From Liolophura sinensis (Eukaryota > Mollusca > Polyplacophora > Chitonida > Chitonidae), in the NCBI RefSeq assembly GCF_032854445.1, contig NC_088300.1:46600984-46664983 (forward strand): DNA of 64,000 nucleotides, read 5' to 3'. Below, piece by piece: positions 38,301-53,058 of this stretch. Within the stretch, counting starts at the first letter, position 1; the number at the start of each line of letters is the position of its first letter. The position numbers were made by a program, and so were the translations under genes. The notes under the pieces were generated by a model, which was not told the DNA's origin, ran no database searches, and saw nothing but the letters and a program-made list of their open reading frames with translations.

Positions 38301-41300
38301 CAAAATAAGCCCCCAAAACCCTGCAACCTTCAATGAGATACCGGATGCACTGTGTACAGGAATCATTATCCTGATGAACACAAATCAAAACAATACAACC
38401 TCTCAACACTTGCTGGATACAGTGAACATAAGTCTATGCAGGGTTCTTGGTAAGTAAACACAGTTTTTGTATGTTTGAAACCTACACCGTATAGCCAAGA
38501 GACTTTGTGTGTAGACTTACTTGCACATACTACAGAGATGGTAAAACATTATGAGTTCACTCTGCCACAAGACAAAAACAGTTGTGAGTTTACCAAGGTT
38601 GTGCAAATACTTTTGAATCAATGCGTCTCTGCCAAATGCAGAACCACAACAGGGACATCATGACAATGAGATGTTTGCCCATGTAGATGCCATGTGGGCA
38701 ACTTGTGGGGGGTCATCAGGTACGAGATGGAACAGATGAGCTCATTTGGCTGGTCAGATATGTTTGGAGAACGTTTAAGTTCTTGTAATTTTTGATGGAA
38801 TTAAACTACAGCACACATAACTTGAACAAAGCCCCTGAATATTTTATTCATAGAAAACATGCTTCGAGCCAATCTACCATTTACTTCCTATAAACAGTGT
38901 ACCACAATTATCGATACAGAGTCCAAATGCTCTTGTATGCCCTCAGAAAAGTAAACAAATGTCCATTGTAAGCTGAGCAGGCAGATTTCATGCATGCCCA
39001 TCTCAATAGACCAGGCACACACACTTACCGTTTCCGGGTTTGGGCAAACACACAGCTCTATATCATATTGGACAGTCCCAAACTTATGCCACACATCAAT
39101 AAACTCAAACTCAGTAGCCTTTTCTCTTTAGCCTGTGAATAAACAAATGATTTAAGGAATGTTTTCAAAGTAATTGTCCCGGGAGAATGTTCCTCTACTT
39201 ACGCTTCAGCCAATTGGGCCCACAGAGTAAACAAGTAATTAGTTTTAGATTAGATATCCATGGTGCTGGTTCCCTATAATGGTCCATTGAGTAAATAACA
39301 AAATCTTAATGTGCCCACGAGTAAACATGACCTTACTGTATACAAGACATGAAAAAATCAACACTGCTATTTGTATTTTTAAATCTATCTTCATGTCAAC
39401 TTCGTTTCTGGATATTTCCAATTTCCTGAGACTGCAACCGCTTATTGAGTTGCTCTGATTGTGCAGGGATTGGGCAGAAGCTGGTGAACACTGCTAAAGT
39501 CATGAAAACAATAGAGCCATTTTCCCCTACTCAATGAGAAAATCTTAAGGGGAAAGTCCATACAAATACGCCAAGATCCCTGTTCAAACCAACTTCATGA
39601 GAACCAACTGAAAAGCCATAATATCCCCCCTCTCGGTACTTTCCTGTTCCCGTAATAACACAGGCCTTCTGTTTTGATACCAATTAATTAAAACACGACA
39701 TCTCCCACTCTGAAATGATGCCCACTGACCTGGGGTCATTACTGCCTACATTCATGTGCTAACATCACCTTCATTTACTTTCCTGCCCCTTTCCATCCAG
39801 TGTGTTAACTCCCCTAATCCATACGGACAGGAACTCCTGCCGGGCTATCAGTCCGCCCTCTCTCTGTAAACACCGGCTGCCGGACTGAGACATCTCTTCT
39901 CTATGGTATTCATCAATATGTGGCCAGAGTTTACAGTCAATTCTCACAATGGTCAATAACTGATCTGGCTACTTTCAGCAGAGATTCCGGACATTGTCAA
40001 TGCAATAATCCATTACAGGATGGAATGTAGCCAACACTAAACCATGTCCCCTTATGACAAAAATCTCTTCCAAGAAAGAAAGAAAAAAAGCAAGCCAAAA
40101 AAAAAGTAACGAAGTCTTGAACAACTAAGATGTTCTCCTTCTCCAAAAGGGCATTAAATGTCTGCCACACTAAAATCAATATCACACTGACACAAATTCA
40201 ACAAATGTATACATCCATCAGAAACAAGGATAGAATCAAGAACTCAGATGTGAACTACATGTATATGGTAAGTGCTGCATTTATTATTTTTGCATTATAT
40301 ATAGATATAACACACATGAACATACATGTATGTTCTGAAAAATAGAAAAAACTTATACCTGGTTCATCGAAAACAAGATTAAAAAGTGCCAATGTTGAGA
40401 AAATCTGACTGCGAAATCTTGACTTCACTTGGGGCTGGTGAATTTTTTGAAACTTTAATGATTTCTTAATAATTCAATCCAGTGATGAGTTGCAAAGGTG
40501 AAAAGATCTAGCCTTCTGACACACTGAAGAGGGTCTTAGACAGGATTAGAAATGCAGAAAGCTTGGATTATACTTCCCCTGTTGCAGCTCGTAATCTAAT
40601 CAAAAATTCTAAAATTCTGCATCGCATTCCCCAAAATCTAACTTTGCAAGCCATGGCTCGTTTTTCTGTCAAGTTTCACTTTTTAAAACAATCCAGATAA
40701 ATCCCTCAATCAATACTTGTCCATTATTTTGATTAAGTTTACTTTACTTTAGACTTGTTGAACAGAAAAGCCTCCAAAACCTGTAGTTTCATAAAAAGAA
40801 CGGATATTTACAGTGTAAATACAGAAGGACTTTTTTCTGTGACCGTCCCAGCTCAGGGAAACAGTTATGCGGTGCGGCAGACGGTGTCATGGGTCAACCA
40901 CTGAGATGGCTGCAGTAATATTGGCCACTACTGTTCCCATCAACTCAGGATTAAGAAAAGTTTGGTTTATTCCCCACCACGCTCACTTGCCCGCTTCAAC
41001 ACTATCACACTTCCACAGTTATTAGTCCATGGCTGGTTTCTGGTTATGAAATTCCATTCTTCTCTCTCATTTCTTGTTAGCAGTGGGCCTTATACCAATC
41101 CAGAAGAGGAAATGAGAAAATGGTTCTTATTCTCGAAGACTAGCCAACAGAGGCCTGCCCAAGGTCTTCTGGTGAGCCTGTCCCCCCCAACAAAATACCA
41201 TGTGTAATTGGACTTATCAGGGAACAGTCTTAAACGCCTTGCTGGAAAATTGAGATTGGTTAAAAAACGGCGCGTGTAAATACAAGTGATATCTGACTAA

Positions 41301-44300
41301 TGGTGTTCTGGGACTTGGGAAGGGACAAGGCAACTGTATAGCAATAACCTTCCATTCCAAGAAAACCACATCTAATGAACTGAATATTTAATATAGTCTC
41401 TCATGTGATATGACAGTAGCTTTCAGTCATCCACTATTATGGGACAAGTGTTTGTATAGACCATATGGTCCCCACAAATTAATGGACAGCCAGCCATAAA
41501 GAAGACAAATCAGAGGTCAGTGGCATTGGTAAAAAGCATTCGCTAATGCTCTTCCTCATGTCTCACCATACAATAATAACAAGTCTTGTTCTTCAACAAG
41601 TATGAGAAGGACTACCATCCTTGAAATAAAATTGGTCTCTAAAGGTCACCATTCACCGATGTTTAGGTATTAGACTGAGTAAACCAACCGAGCATTAGTA
41701 CAAATTATTGCAAGAAAAAAAGTTAACCAACCTTTCCAACAAAAGCTTCAAGGGTGCATCATATGTTGTTTTTCTTTTAACAATATAATCGAGTACATTG
41801 TTTATAGCCAGTATGAGAAAGAACCATGTGTTTTGAAATTTGTTTCTAAGAAATTTGTGATTTGGCAGAAAATCACAACGCTTTAAACTTCACCAGATTT
41901 TGATGCTTGCAATAAAACTCGGACAAAAGTTTGTCGTACATTAAGGCAATTTTTTCACCAATAATGAAGACTTTTGTTGGTTTGCATAGATTGGTGTCGT
42001 CTTCAACACTCTTTAAACCAAGTGCCACATTTGTGGTGTAAATGAAGTCTTAACAAATACATTTAAACACGTATTAATATATAACTATCAAATTTATGTC
42101 AATTCACATGGAATGCTTATAGAAAATGGACAAAAACAAGTTCAGAGGATCTCTCAATTACGGCTCAGCGTGGGGAGTTGCAATTCAACTGAAATTACAT
42201 TAAAATGTGACATTTAATAAAATCAGTCAGAGATAGGATTATGTCATCTAAACACCACGTAAAGCTTATTTCTGGCAAATGTGTAAGTTTGTAGCCCTTT
42301 ATTCACAATGGGACTGATCAACCCTGGAAAACTCATCCAGAAAAGTAGCACTGTCCAGAGGCTTTCTGGGTAATGCTATATTGATTGATAATAGGGAAAA
42401 CACTAAGGTAATTGTGATGGACAGGGGAGAAAGTGGCTTGAGGTCATCTCAATCAGTTCTGCCCATCTAACCATGTTAGAGTGGTGGTCAGAGATGGCGA
42501 CCTGTCAAGCGTCTGGCCACGGCACTATCTGAGACCAGAACTCGTCCACCAGAGCAGGAAGCAACTGTCTCGGATAGCACTAATGTACAGGCAAAACATG
42601 GCTCTTCTTACCAAGACACATCAGGCAGCTGACGAAAATATAGCCTTGAGGACTCCATACAATAACCAAATCTTAAAGGGACGCCTTCCAAAATAAACGC
42701 ACCTGCATAGGCTAAACACCAACACCTACATATCACTGCCGTAAGACGGGAGCATGGATAGACAAAGAGTTTTAACTTGGAGGGGGGAAAAAATCTGTTC
42801 TCATTATCTACATCCGAAGGAAGGCCGAAATAGATTAGCTCTGATCACCTAGATATAACAGGCATGAACCAGCTCTAATCATCTAAATAAAACATGCAAC
42901 GAACAGTTCTGATTGCCAATATACACCAGGTAAAAAAATCAACTAAAACTGCCCGAGTAAAACAGTCAGGGATTATAACCTAAAACATTTATTTCAATAT
43001 TTTTTTCAGTAACTTTAATGACTGCAATTCTGGGCATGCCATCAAATGCCATTATATACTTATAAATGTTTCAGTCATATGATGAAAAGGAGCCATTAGG
43101 TGTGTACATATAATGTGTCTTCTTGTGGCAGAGCGAGTACATGCCAACACTAAAGTATCATGTCAGGGTTTGATGCCACGTCTCCCAATTTCAAGGCGGA
43201 CAAATGCAATTATGATTTAATTTTGTAACCTGCTTCTTTGTATTCCTGTTACATGACTCCATTACATGACATGACAGTAGTCCTCATTGTGAAGTAGTAC
43301 ACTGACTGACCAAACCTTTAGGCCACTAACAATGCAGGACAGCAGTAAAACTGCCTTGGAATCAGGAAAGAGGTGAGGCCACGTAACTTAACAAGGAGAT
43401 GCAGTTGTTGACAGACTTAACACATTAGATCTTGTACAGGGAACATCAGTATCTATGTTTGGCCAGCAAATACACTCAATTTCAGACTTGGACTTGGAAC
43501 ACAGACTTGGATGTGAAGAAGAGTCAATGTCAGTGCCAAAAACTGCTATTCTTACCATAAATGACAACATGTTTTTCACACAGCTCTCTGTAGTTTTCAT
43601 GAGATAAGGCCTATAACACAGGTCGATACCACATAAGTTTATTAATACAGAGGTGATGAAGAGTCATGGAATTTTCAGTTAGCCTTGAGTACTTTCAATC
43701 TTCACCTATGCACTCATTTTTTTTTTTTTGTCCTCATTGCTTAAACTGCCACACATACAATGCATGTATCCAAAGATATGATTTTCACAGGTTTAGCACA
43801 GGTATGGGCTTGAACCAAACCTGTGCTAGTTATAGGCTGTTCTTTTGAAGGCCTACTAAGAGATGTTTCCTGTCCAGTCTCACAAATGTCACACAAATGT
43901 GTATTTAAGACAATAAAATTTTCTAATTTAGGAAATGTTCTTTGCTTGCTGCTGGGTGTCTCTCTGCGCTGTCAATTAATCCACAATACAGTGAAAAAAA
44001 CTACTTCAAGAAATCAAAAAATAAAGCTTACGTACAATGGAAAAAAAGTGCATGCTGAATGCGCATATTCACCACACTGAAAATCTCATGATTGTCATAA
44101 CAGTTTATTAGTCTCCACTCTGTCTGGCAATGTACAGTGTCTGTATTTTATATTTCGCTCAATATAATAAACATTAAAATCAAAATGTGTATCACCATGA
44201 GCAATCCAAGCAGTTTGAGGTGTTTAAAAATGTGCTACAACAAATGAAAAGCCCTTAACTTTGTACATAATCAAGTTTCATTTCTGTTTACAATGAAAAA

Positions 44301-46884
44301 AAAAAAAGATATTTTCTTTTCACACAAGTTTTTAGTACTGATTTCTGTAGTTTAGCCATTTTCTTTTTTAAATCTCTTTCAGAAAAGACAAACTCATCAA
44401 ATTCTATCAAAAGGGTCCAAGGTTAATTGATCTTAGATGGATTTACACAAACACCATTTTTTCAAAATGTTGCATGGGCAAATGACAGAAATCCATCTAA
44501 GAAAAGCTATGTGAGTCACATCACTGTAAAGTTGGTCAGAGTTGATACACAAAATGTATTTTTTTCCAGGAAAAAATTACTATGAAATGAAATGAAAAGA
44601 TTTTTTGGAGAACATGGGTGGACAATGTAATATATTTCTGTTCATTTCTTTTCAATATCAGTAAAGCAATTACGATGAAAAATATCTTTGGATATCATCT
44701 TGCATGCACATATCCATTCTAGAGGAGGGAGGGGATAGATTTCATTTGCATAAAACATGGACAATTTACATGAAAACAAGCAATCAAAAGTAAGCTATAC
44801 ATGCCTGAGACAGAGACACAGCGCCTTAAGCACTCAGTAAGCAAAAACTCAAGCTCATACATTTGTTGTCATGTTCCTATCATTGTGAGTGAAATGAAAA
44901 CTGTCAAATATAAGGTACTCTCAATTTTATTATGCAGACATGTTTGCACAACAATTTTCTACAAGCAACTACACGGGCATTATTCTTTTGCTAATCTGTC
45001 GGAACAGCCCAGCATGACAAGACCATCCTCACTAAATGCCAAACTTGACAGTCTTCTTCCACATATAAATACATTTCGTGTGCAGCACAATGTAATGTCC
45101 CTGAAAACATGGCTGGCTGAGATCTATGTCCTTGCACAAGGCTGAGGACCAAGGATAAACAATGTGACATGTGAGCAGCCGACTAAGCCTGGATCCCACA
45201 AACAAGAAAGTAGCATGCAAAGGGACAAATTATAAAAAATCACATCTGTGCCAGCACTGTATAAACAATACAAAGCCACATAAATATATCTGCTGACAAT
45301 CGCACACAGCCAAATGGGGTTTTAAATGCATAGGACCTCTATGGAAGTACAAACACAGATATACACTTGTAAATACACAAGCACCTGAATCAACTATGGT
45401 ATGTGGATTTGACATGAAATGTCATCGATTTCTTATTACACTGCATTCATTATGAGTCATTATAATTTATGTAGAAAATGATAACAGTCTCACTTCCACG
45501 GTCTTATAATTCTGTTAGGGTTAGGCCCAGCTGTGACTGCATACAGATAAGTAGACAGCATGTATACAATAACATTTCAACTTCCATCCTTTATTTTATC
45601 AATCACAGGGAATATTTTGATCGCTATAAATATTAACGTTCTGATTACTATAAAATGTGCTATCATATACTCTCTTAAAGGTGAAAATGTTTACAGTACA
45701 AGGTCTAATCAATTTTTCAATGAGTTTGTAGATTTGTATAACACATATAATAAGATTAAACAGATGGGAATGAACATCTAAAACTTCACAATATTCAAAA
45801 TCCTGAAACTTTAATACAGCCATTTGATTATTTTCTGAGACATATTGCTGAACAGGTATGGTTAACAACTGTAACAGTATCTGTCAGGCATGGATTGAAG
45901 TGGAATAATACTTCTGCATAAACACTAAACATGTTTAGGCCATGCGTAACAGAGTAAAAAAATTCCTGATAGTTTTGAAAGTAGTTTAGTATTTCACTGT
46001 ATTTGTCAGCAAGACCAAACTTTTACATGAAACATCTAAACCTGGAGTCTTTGATGATGTATGCATGAATGAAAACATCTCTGTATAACTTTGTTCCACA
46101 GAGAGCTGCTTTGAAGTGCATGTTTTCTGTATGATTACAAGTTTCTCATATACAATGCACTTATGCTAATGTGTTTAGATTTTCATGTACTTGAGGGGAG
46201 ACCTGTGTTAGCAGCTAATTTATCCCAATATCAAATGTGTTCACTCAAACATGTATACCTCTTACATTTCATACATGTGCATTTGTTACAATGTGCAACC
46301 ACCAAGAATGAAACTGTATACAAAAATATATATATGTATGAAAATGAGACAGATTTTTATACCACAAGCTAAACAGAAAACTATCCTGGAAGCTTAAAGG
46401 ATTATGTTTCCTCGGATTAGCTTGCTTCACTGGGCTAAGAAAATCATACATATGTGTGGCCATCAGAAGCAAATCCAGGCTGATGTTGTTATAGTTTCTT
46501 ACATCATAAAAGCCTTGTTTATAAAGATAACAAACCCAGAACCCATTACAGCTTAATCCTATGATCAAGTATGCACAAAAGGACACAATGCATTTAGACT
46601 AGTACAAAATAAGCAGGTTTTATAAGGATTAATATAAGATACCTAAAAGTTAATTCTATGTACCATACTATTCAAGTGAGTCACAAATTGAGTTCTGTCC
46701 CAGGAGACTGGGTGAGTGGCCCAGCAATGGTGCCAAATTCAGTCTTGAAGGCAACCTCAAAAACAATCATTAGCAGCCTATGAATAATAGCATAATACAG
46801 CAAAGAGAGAATGCCAAAGGCTTTATTGTATGTCCTCTGGCCAGACTGTCAAATTGCTCCTGCATGATTCAGATATAAGAAATC
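38301..46884. other. Gene-poor stretch
   Basis: No gene, RNA gene or sizeable transposon was recognised. GC-richer islands lie at about 39590-39960, 40840-41250 and 42400-42720. Three diverged 34-bp tandem units start at 42837, 42871 and 42905 (AGCTCTGATC, AGCTCTAATC, AGTTCTGATT). ATG-started ORFs are all 114 codons or fewer and none has a recognisable domain. Confidence 0.4.
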
Positions 46885-47152
46885 TATGATGGCCGATAAC
46901 GGCCACATTATACGTCTAGTAATACCAAGGACGATGAAGCCAAGGGTCAAAGTTGCGACGGCGAAGAGGTGAAGTTGCAATGCGAATGAGCAAAGTCGCG
47001 ATGAAACTTCTTCTCTTCGCATCGCAACTTCAGGTTACTGTCTCTTTGCCTCTTCGTATCGTAACTTCACCCCTTCGCATCGCAACTTCACCTCTTCATT
47101 TCATCGCCCTTGATTTTGCTGGATGCACACTGTGGCCCTCATCAGCCATCAG
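46885..47152. mobile_element. Foldback / MITE-like element with 7-bp target-site duplication
   Basis: The element is flanked by direct repeats AGAAATC at 46878-46884 and 47153-47159. Its ends form imperfect terminal inverted repeats (TATGATGGCCGAT at the left against CTGATGGCTGAT read inward from the right). Similarity continues inward through GGCCACA, CCAAGG/TCAAGG, CGATGAA and GAAGAGGTGAAGTTGC. The interior is built from a short motif related to CTTCGCATCGCAACTTCA in both orientations. It has no coding capacity. Structure and size fit a non-autonomous foldback DNA transposon. The superfamily was not identified. Confidence 0.82.
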
Positions 47153-47159
47153 AGAAATC

Positions 47160-50100
47160 ATCTAAATTTTCTTTTGTCCACAGTCCATGCCTTTCTCCGA
47201 TCAGTCTTGTCTTGAATGTCCTTTATGACTGTAAACGAAGCTATACTAGTATTAACTGAACAATGGTTGCTACAATTTGCTGTCAGATCACAACTAAGTA
47301 TTAACCAGAGGGTAGCGTGAAGTTGGGCTAAGGAAATGTTGTTAGTGCCACAAATAAAATCTATGCAACAAATCTGGCATTCATATATAAGTCATAAATA
47401 AGGAAGTTCATCAAAAATTATATCAATAGTAAATAAAGATGGTAACATTTATTAAGAGAAGAGCAGTCAATATTCTAGGCAAGACATCAAAATGCAATTT
47501 TAAACCCATAGTCCATGAATAATTTTACAAGGTCAGGAATAAATAAAGCTATCACATTGTGAAAACAGAAACATCCTCAAAACAACATTCTGTATTCTTC
47601 AATATTTAAATAAAATTACTGCAAGATAAAAAAAAACACTGTAACAAAACACAAACAACGATATTATGTGGTAATGTTAATTACTACAAATGTTTATCAG
47701 GCAGAAAAAGTATATGGAATCAGTTAATACACACAGGTGGGACACACCTTGAAACAGCATTCTTTTCTTATATGATTTAATCTTTAAAGAAATTTTACTG
47801 GAAAAACCAATCAATGCAAACACAGATAAAAATGATATTATTTTATTATCAGTACTCCTGAGCTTAGGTTAGTACTTACTAAAGACTGTTTCTTGTTAGC
47901 GTCTTATGACCTCTTGAATATCTTGTTGGAAAATCATCATTTTACCTTAGCAATAAAGCTCTTTTTTGTTACAAGAGTGTGTCTTTTACAGTTACCTGTA
48001 GTGCTCTCAAGATTACATACACAATTGTTATGACTGCCATTCAACAGGCATCATATCACCTCCTCTTAAGAGGGGAGGTATATGTAAGAGTGGGTACAAG
48101 CAGCATACCCTGGGGCAGACCTAGACAGGTGCCTCAAGGACAAAGGTAAGCCCGGGTTGAAGGTCAAGAGGCAAGTGTAAGTGTTCTGAGAGAAGAGAGA
48201 AGCAGCAGACACAGCCACTAAGTCTCACCCTCTTACCCTTCATAATCTCCCACAGATGCAATACAATGCTGTACACTTTTTTGTGTGCTCTTGACAAAAC
48301 ACAGGCCCCATGCGCTGATCAAAAGTTTTATACCATTCTGTCTAAGCTGGTGGAGCCTTCAGGACAGACACTGTAAAAGCACCCTCAACCCCTTAGCCCA
48401 AGTCGATGAGAAACCAACAACAATATTGGAACTTCAACACAAAACCCGGTCTCCATCACACACAGCTAAGTTCCAGCCAATCAATGAGAGAGCTTCATCT
48501 GAAAGCGAGAACCTCGAGCCAGAAATAATTAAGGCGTTAAGATTTTCACTTGGAGAAAAGCAAACGAAACTGAAAGAATCCATCAAGATATAAATAAGAT
48601 TAAACTGGATTGACGCCAAAAAATAGAAGCTGACAGTAATACTGATAGCAGTAGCCAATCAGAGCTTAGATTTCACGGAGTCATCAACCATTCAGCACTC
48701 CGCAAACAAAGACCTGTCAGTGACCAGCTTGTGTTCTGGTGCCCGAGCCCTCTTCAAGGCAAAGCCTATGTGGCACCACAACAAGTACACGGGGCGACCG
48801 TACCACTTACTATATCAGCAGACAACCTTCGGGAAAAGGAATCAAATTCACTGAGATGTAAGCCCTCAATCCTTGGATTCCCTTTCATAAAAACTGATAA
48901 AACTGTTTGAAATTCAATAGGCCTTTTCTACCAGTTTGTCATCAGAGATTTGGTCAATGATTTTGTTTAGCCACAAACCCAAAAGTTTTCAAATGCTATT
49001 GAGCACACATACCATAGGTCAAGATGGCTCATGAGGAATCCTAGGTGGATTAAGGGGTTGTTCACGCCACTCTGAGTGATTCGACCTGTACATTTTAACA
49101 AAAAGCAATGGATACAATCCGGCAGCTTAAACTGATATTGTAAGCCTATGAATACATATTCATTCAACGCACATCAAACAAGATGAAATCATTGCCAGAT
49201 GATGATGAAAAGTAAATAGAATATAGTATAACTTTTCGTCAAAGTGGGCAATATTTTGTATTACAAAACAAATCAACAATATTAACTAATCCATTTTTAA
49301 AATTAAAGTGTTTTGGGGACCATTATTCTTTGTAATGGAACATGAAAAACTTGTTACATGTTAAATGAAGCCATTAACACAAAAAAGATAGGCAAAATAT
49401 TGCATCATGATCTGATAACTCTCACATTAGAATTTATACGGAAAGTTCTTGTAAACAGATTTTAAAATTGTGGCTTATACTTTACTTGATATACAGTACA
49501 TGCATATTTCCATAATCTGTACAACAAATGAACATATGAAAGACATGTTCTTTATTAAACAGTTTTTAATTCTCCAAAACGATGGATGTCAATCTGAGAT
49601 CTTTGAATTTCAAAGCAAGCATTATTGGGAAGACAACAAGTCAATAAACAGGATGCACTGTGAATTACTGTATAAGACAAATTTTTCTTGTTAAACTGAA
49701 TGTTTCACAATGAAAACAAACAGCCAACAACAGCAAAAAGCAACATGACTCTGCTTGTGTCTTTGTTGAACAGCTTACTATAAAAACATTGTACCTTGCA
49801 TGTATCTGTCTATCACAGAGAAGTGCACCTTGGCAATTTACCTGTCCACAAATTAGCATGGTAACAGTGCTGCAGGCAGAAAACACAAAGGTTGTACAAA
49901 CACTGGCATGGCTTAATAATGCAGGTGTTTGGTTGGGATTTCTCTTTGATCTCCACTCTCATCCCATGGCCTGATGTCAGTGATAAAGTCAGATCTGCCC
50001 ACATCTCCAAGTCGGTTGAGAGCTTTAGCTGAGATCACACGGCTCAGGTGTGCTTGCCCCTTCCCTCACGGCTACCTTGGACTCCAGCTGCAGCTCCGCC

Positions 50101-52901
50101 AGCCCTGGCTTACCTGAATTATTCAGGGTACACTGGAAATAGCCATCACGGATTGCATCAACTCATTAAAGGAATTCTGAGTGTGACTGTTCAGTCAGCA
50201 CAATGGCGTAACCTCTACGTGATTTAGCCGAGCATAAGGAAACCCTGTTCATCATTCCCTTAGGAGTTAGGACACAGGAAACCTTAGCCAAGCGTACCAA
50301 AACACTTCTGCGCTTTCCAGGCAGCAGCTTGAGGATTTGAAAATTCATGCCGAAATGGTACAGTTTGTGATCAAAAATATCCGGAAATATTAAGCCTTGT
50401 CCATGTTTCTTGACATCTTCTACTGATGCGAAAACACGTGGCTGAACTGCATGAGCGGCTGCGCGCAATCTGCGAGTTGGCCAGTCTATCAATATGACAG
50501 GCAGACAAACAGGTCAGTCGGCCTCTCTCAACGTTACAACAGTACATTACACAAGCACATTACCAGCAAAACATGGAATATGTGAGCTCCCAGTTTATGT
50601 TGACCAGCAGACCGCTTCACATATTAAAACACATCCCCATCTTGTGGCCAATGCTCTGAATGTTTCAAGAGTCTGATTTGATGTCTGATTTCCACACAAA
50701 TACAATCAATCTCTGACATTTATGTTACAGAAATTGTTTCATTACCTATTCTTGCCTCAGAAAAATCCATGTTTGGATAAACTACTGCCATGTTTGGAAA
50801 AACTACTATATGAAATGTCCTACATGTACATGGCATAGATATATATGCTTATATTTTATGCTTTGTTACATGTACATAAACAGTTTGGTTAACCTAGTTC
50901 TTGAAAAGAATAAACTCTTAGGGATTTGATTATGAATTATTATTTGGTAGATTTATTAAAAATCTTTACCTTTTGCATGAAAGTTTGCTTAGGCTTGTAG
51001 AGATTAGAGGGTTTTGCAGGTTTTCTTACACTACCTTTATCACTTTTTTCTCTTTTTTTTTTTTGTCGCTGGCTTGAATTGACATTTTCTCTCTCTCTCT
51101 CTCTGTATATATGTCTACAGATACATTTGTGCAGACTTTTCAGCAAGTTCTTGGTTCTGTTGTTCCTTTTTTTCTGGATACAATTTGAATGAAATAAGAG
51201 AAAACCTTTATGTAATAGCAGAGCTAAGTTGCTATGTTCAGCCTGACAGACAAATTCACAGCAGAATCTTTGGGCAGAATTATGTTAGGATAACTGCTGC
51301 AGATGTTGGCAGCTCATCAATTAGGGCTTGCCTCTCCTACCCCAGCGCAACTAATGATCTCCCTTCATTTATAAAAACGACAAGTAAATACCATTGTTGT
51401 GTCCCCTTTGACAGCAATTCAATTTGTACATGGTCACCAACTTTCAAATCCTTCTGGTTCGTCCAACAAAAAATAGTCGTAATCTTGTAGATTGTTTGAA
51501 CTACAGCTTGTAGGGCCAAGCCTCAAATAAATTTCAATAAAACACAAATTGCAAAGGGATAATTTTTTTCTCTCTCTCTTTCTCCTAACTACGCCCTGAA
51601 ATGTTGACACAGTGCCACTGAGCGATTTTGTCTGCGGGTCAACAGTGCGTCCCCTGCATCTCTGTCGACAGGTGATGCGTCTGTCAGCATCTAACGTGAC
51701 TTCTCAGCTGCCAGCTGCGCCCCCAGCTCTCCCAGGGCTCACACTGTCCTTCCAACTGGTCACAGTACACATATAATCATAAAATGGGAATTGAATTTTG
51801 ATACAAGGCACAGGAGAACACGGCGAGTGCGGGCAGAGCAGGTCAGGTACATTGAGTCACGAGAGGGGAGATAAAGAAAAGCCCCAGCCAAACCATTCAC
51901 GTGCACGCCCAGACCACAGCCTCACAAATGTTATCCATCATTCAGCATCACATTTATGTCACCTCTCACAGAATTGCACCCATCCGGAGACGGCAATTGT
52001 TGGCTCACTACTTCTGTCTGCTAATTCCTTTGACCTTATAGCCCTGACGCTCATTAACATACATCTCTGGAGAACATCTAACCTAATTACCCAAAAAGCA
52101 TAACACACAGCCCTGCCACACAACTCCCATCCACCCACAACAACGCAAGATGGAAATCAAATATGGAGGATGGCACACTATTTGAAAAAAGTAGAAGCCA
52201 CGCCAGTGTGTGTTGATATTTCTTGAAAATATGACTATATATGTGAATGAATATGGCTAAACTGTTCATAATGTGCTTTGATAATTCTCTAAAATCACTG
52301 ATACCAGGCAATTTCTCTGACGTGCATAAATCTGTTTGGGGTGCATTTCAAAAGTCCATTTAAACTTGTCACACAGTTTATACAGAATATTCCCTACTTT
52401 TTTGCACAAGTATACTGAACTTATCTCTTCAGATACACGCAAAATTCAAATGTAAGGCAATACCACAGCCATAAGGCTTTTCCTACACATTCTCAATTTT
52501 TAGTTGCATCTGTTTGATTACAATGTGAGATAAATCATCATTTTAAGCAGCCATTTACAATTAATAAATTTCTAATAAATAAATGAACTTCAAGCTGAAG
52601 AAAGCTTTTAAAGGGAAAAGATCACTAAAAGTAAACCATAATTATCACAAGAACGTTCTTTGAAAATAGTACCTGAAGATATCGATCACACACACAAAAG
52701 AAACTGAATCACCCCGCCAAGAGATCATTTATGGAATGATGACTACAGAGCTTATTTCTGTTGCTTTCGCAGCTTGTATGGAATATTAATCAGTGGAGTA
52801 AATTGGAAACAACAAGGTGTACACAACCTGTTGTACACAGAAACAAAACAAGTTCTGATTTAGAGTACTTTATACCATGCTAAACAGTAAAGTGTATGGA
52901 G
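47160..52901. other. Gene-poor stretch with weak exon-like segments
   Basis: No confident gene. The interval holds the weak exon-like segments 48071-48145 (plus) and 50113-50160 (minus), described in the findings. GC-richer complex islands lie at about 48060-48260, 48660-48850, 49950-50490 and 51590-52110. A (CT)n tract lies at 51089-51104. None of the ORFs of 101-108 codons here shows a recognised domain. Confidence 0.4.
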
Positions 52902-53058
52902 CTGGTGCTGCTTTCACAAAACTCTGTAAGGTATACATGTAGTTCTCGTCAATTTTTTCTTCAATGATGTCGTCCGGGTTATAGCGCCATAAGGCGACAT
53001 CATTTACGAGAAACAATACAAAAAATTGATTTACGAAGTTTTGTGAAAGAGGGCCCAG
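52902..53058. mobile_element. Short inverted-repeat (MITE-like) element
   Basis: The left end CTGGTGCTGCTTTCACAAAA pairs with the right end read in reverse, CTGGGCCCTCTTTCACAAAA. Further inward pairs include TCGTCAATTTTTT / AAAAAATTGA and ATGATGTCG / CGACATCAT. The loop lies around the TTATAGCGCCATAA stretch near 52980-52993. No coding capacity and no clear target-site duplication. A fragment with a related end (CCAGTTTCACAAAG...CGTACG) occurs near 24478. Confidence 0.72.

Noticed and set aside
51337-51519. Minus-strand frame with a LKVGDHVQIELL stretch resembling a small barrel domain or retroelement polyprotein
   Set aside because: Only one short segment looks plausible. No flanking domain, long terminal repeat or tRNA primer site was found.
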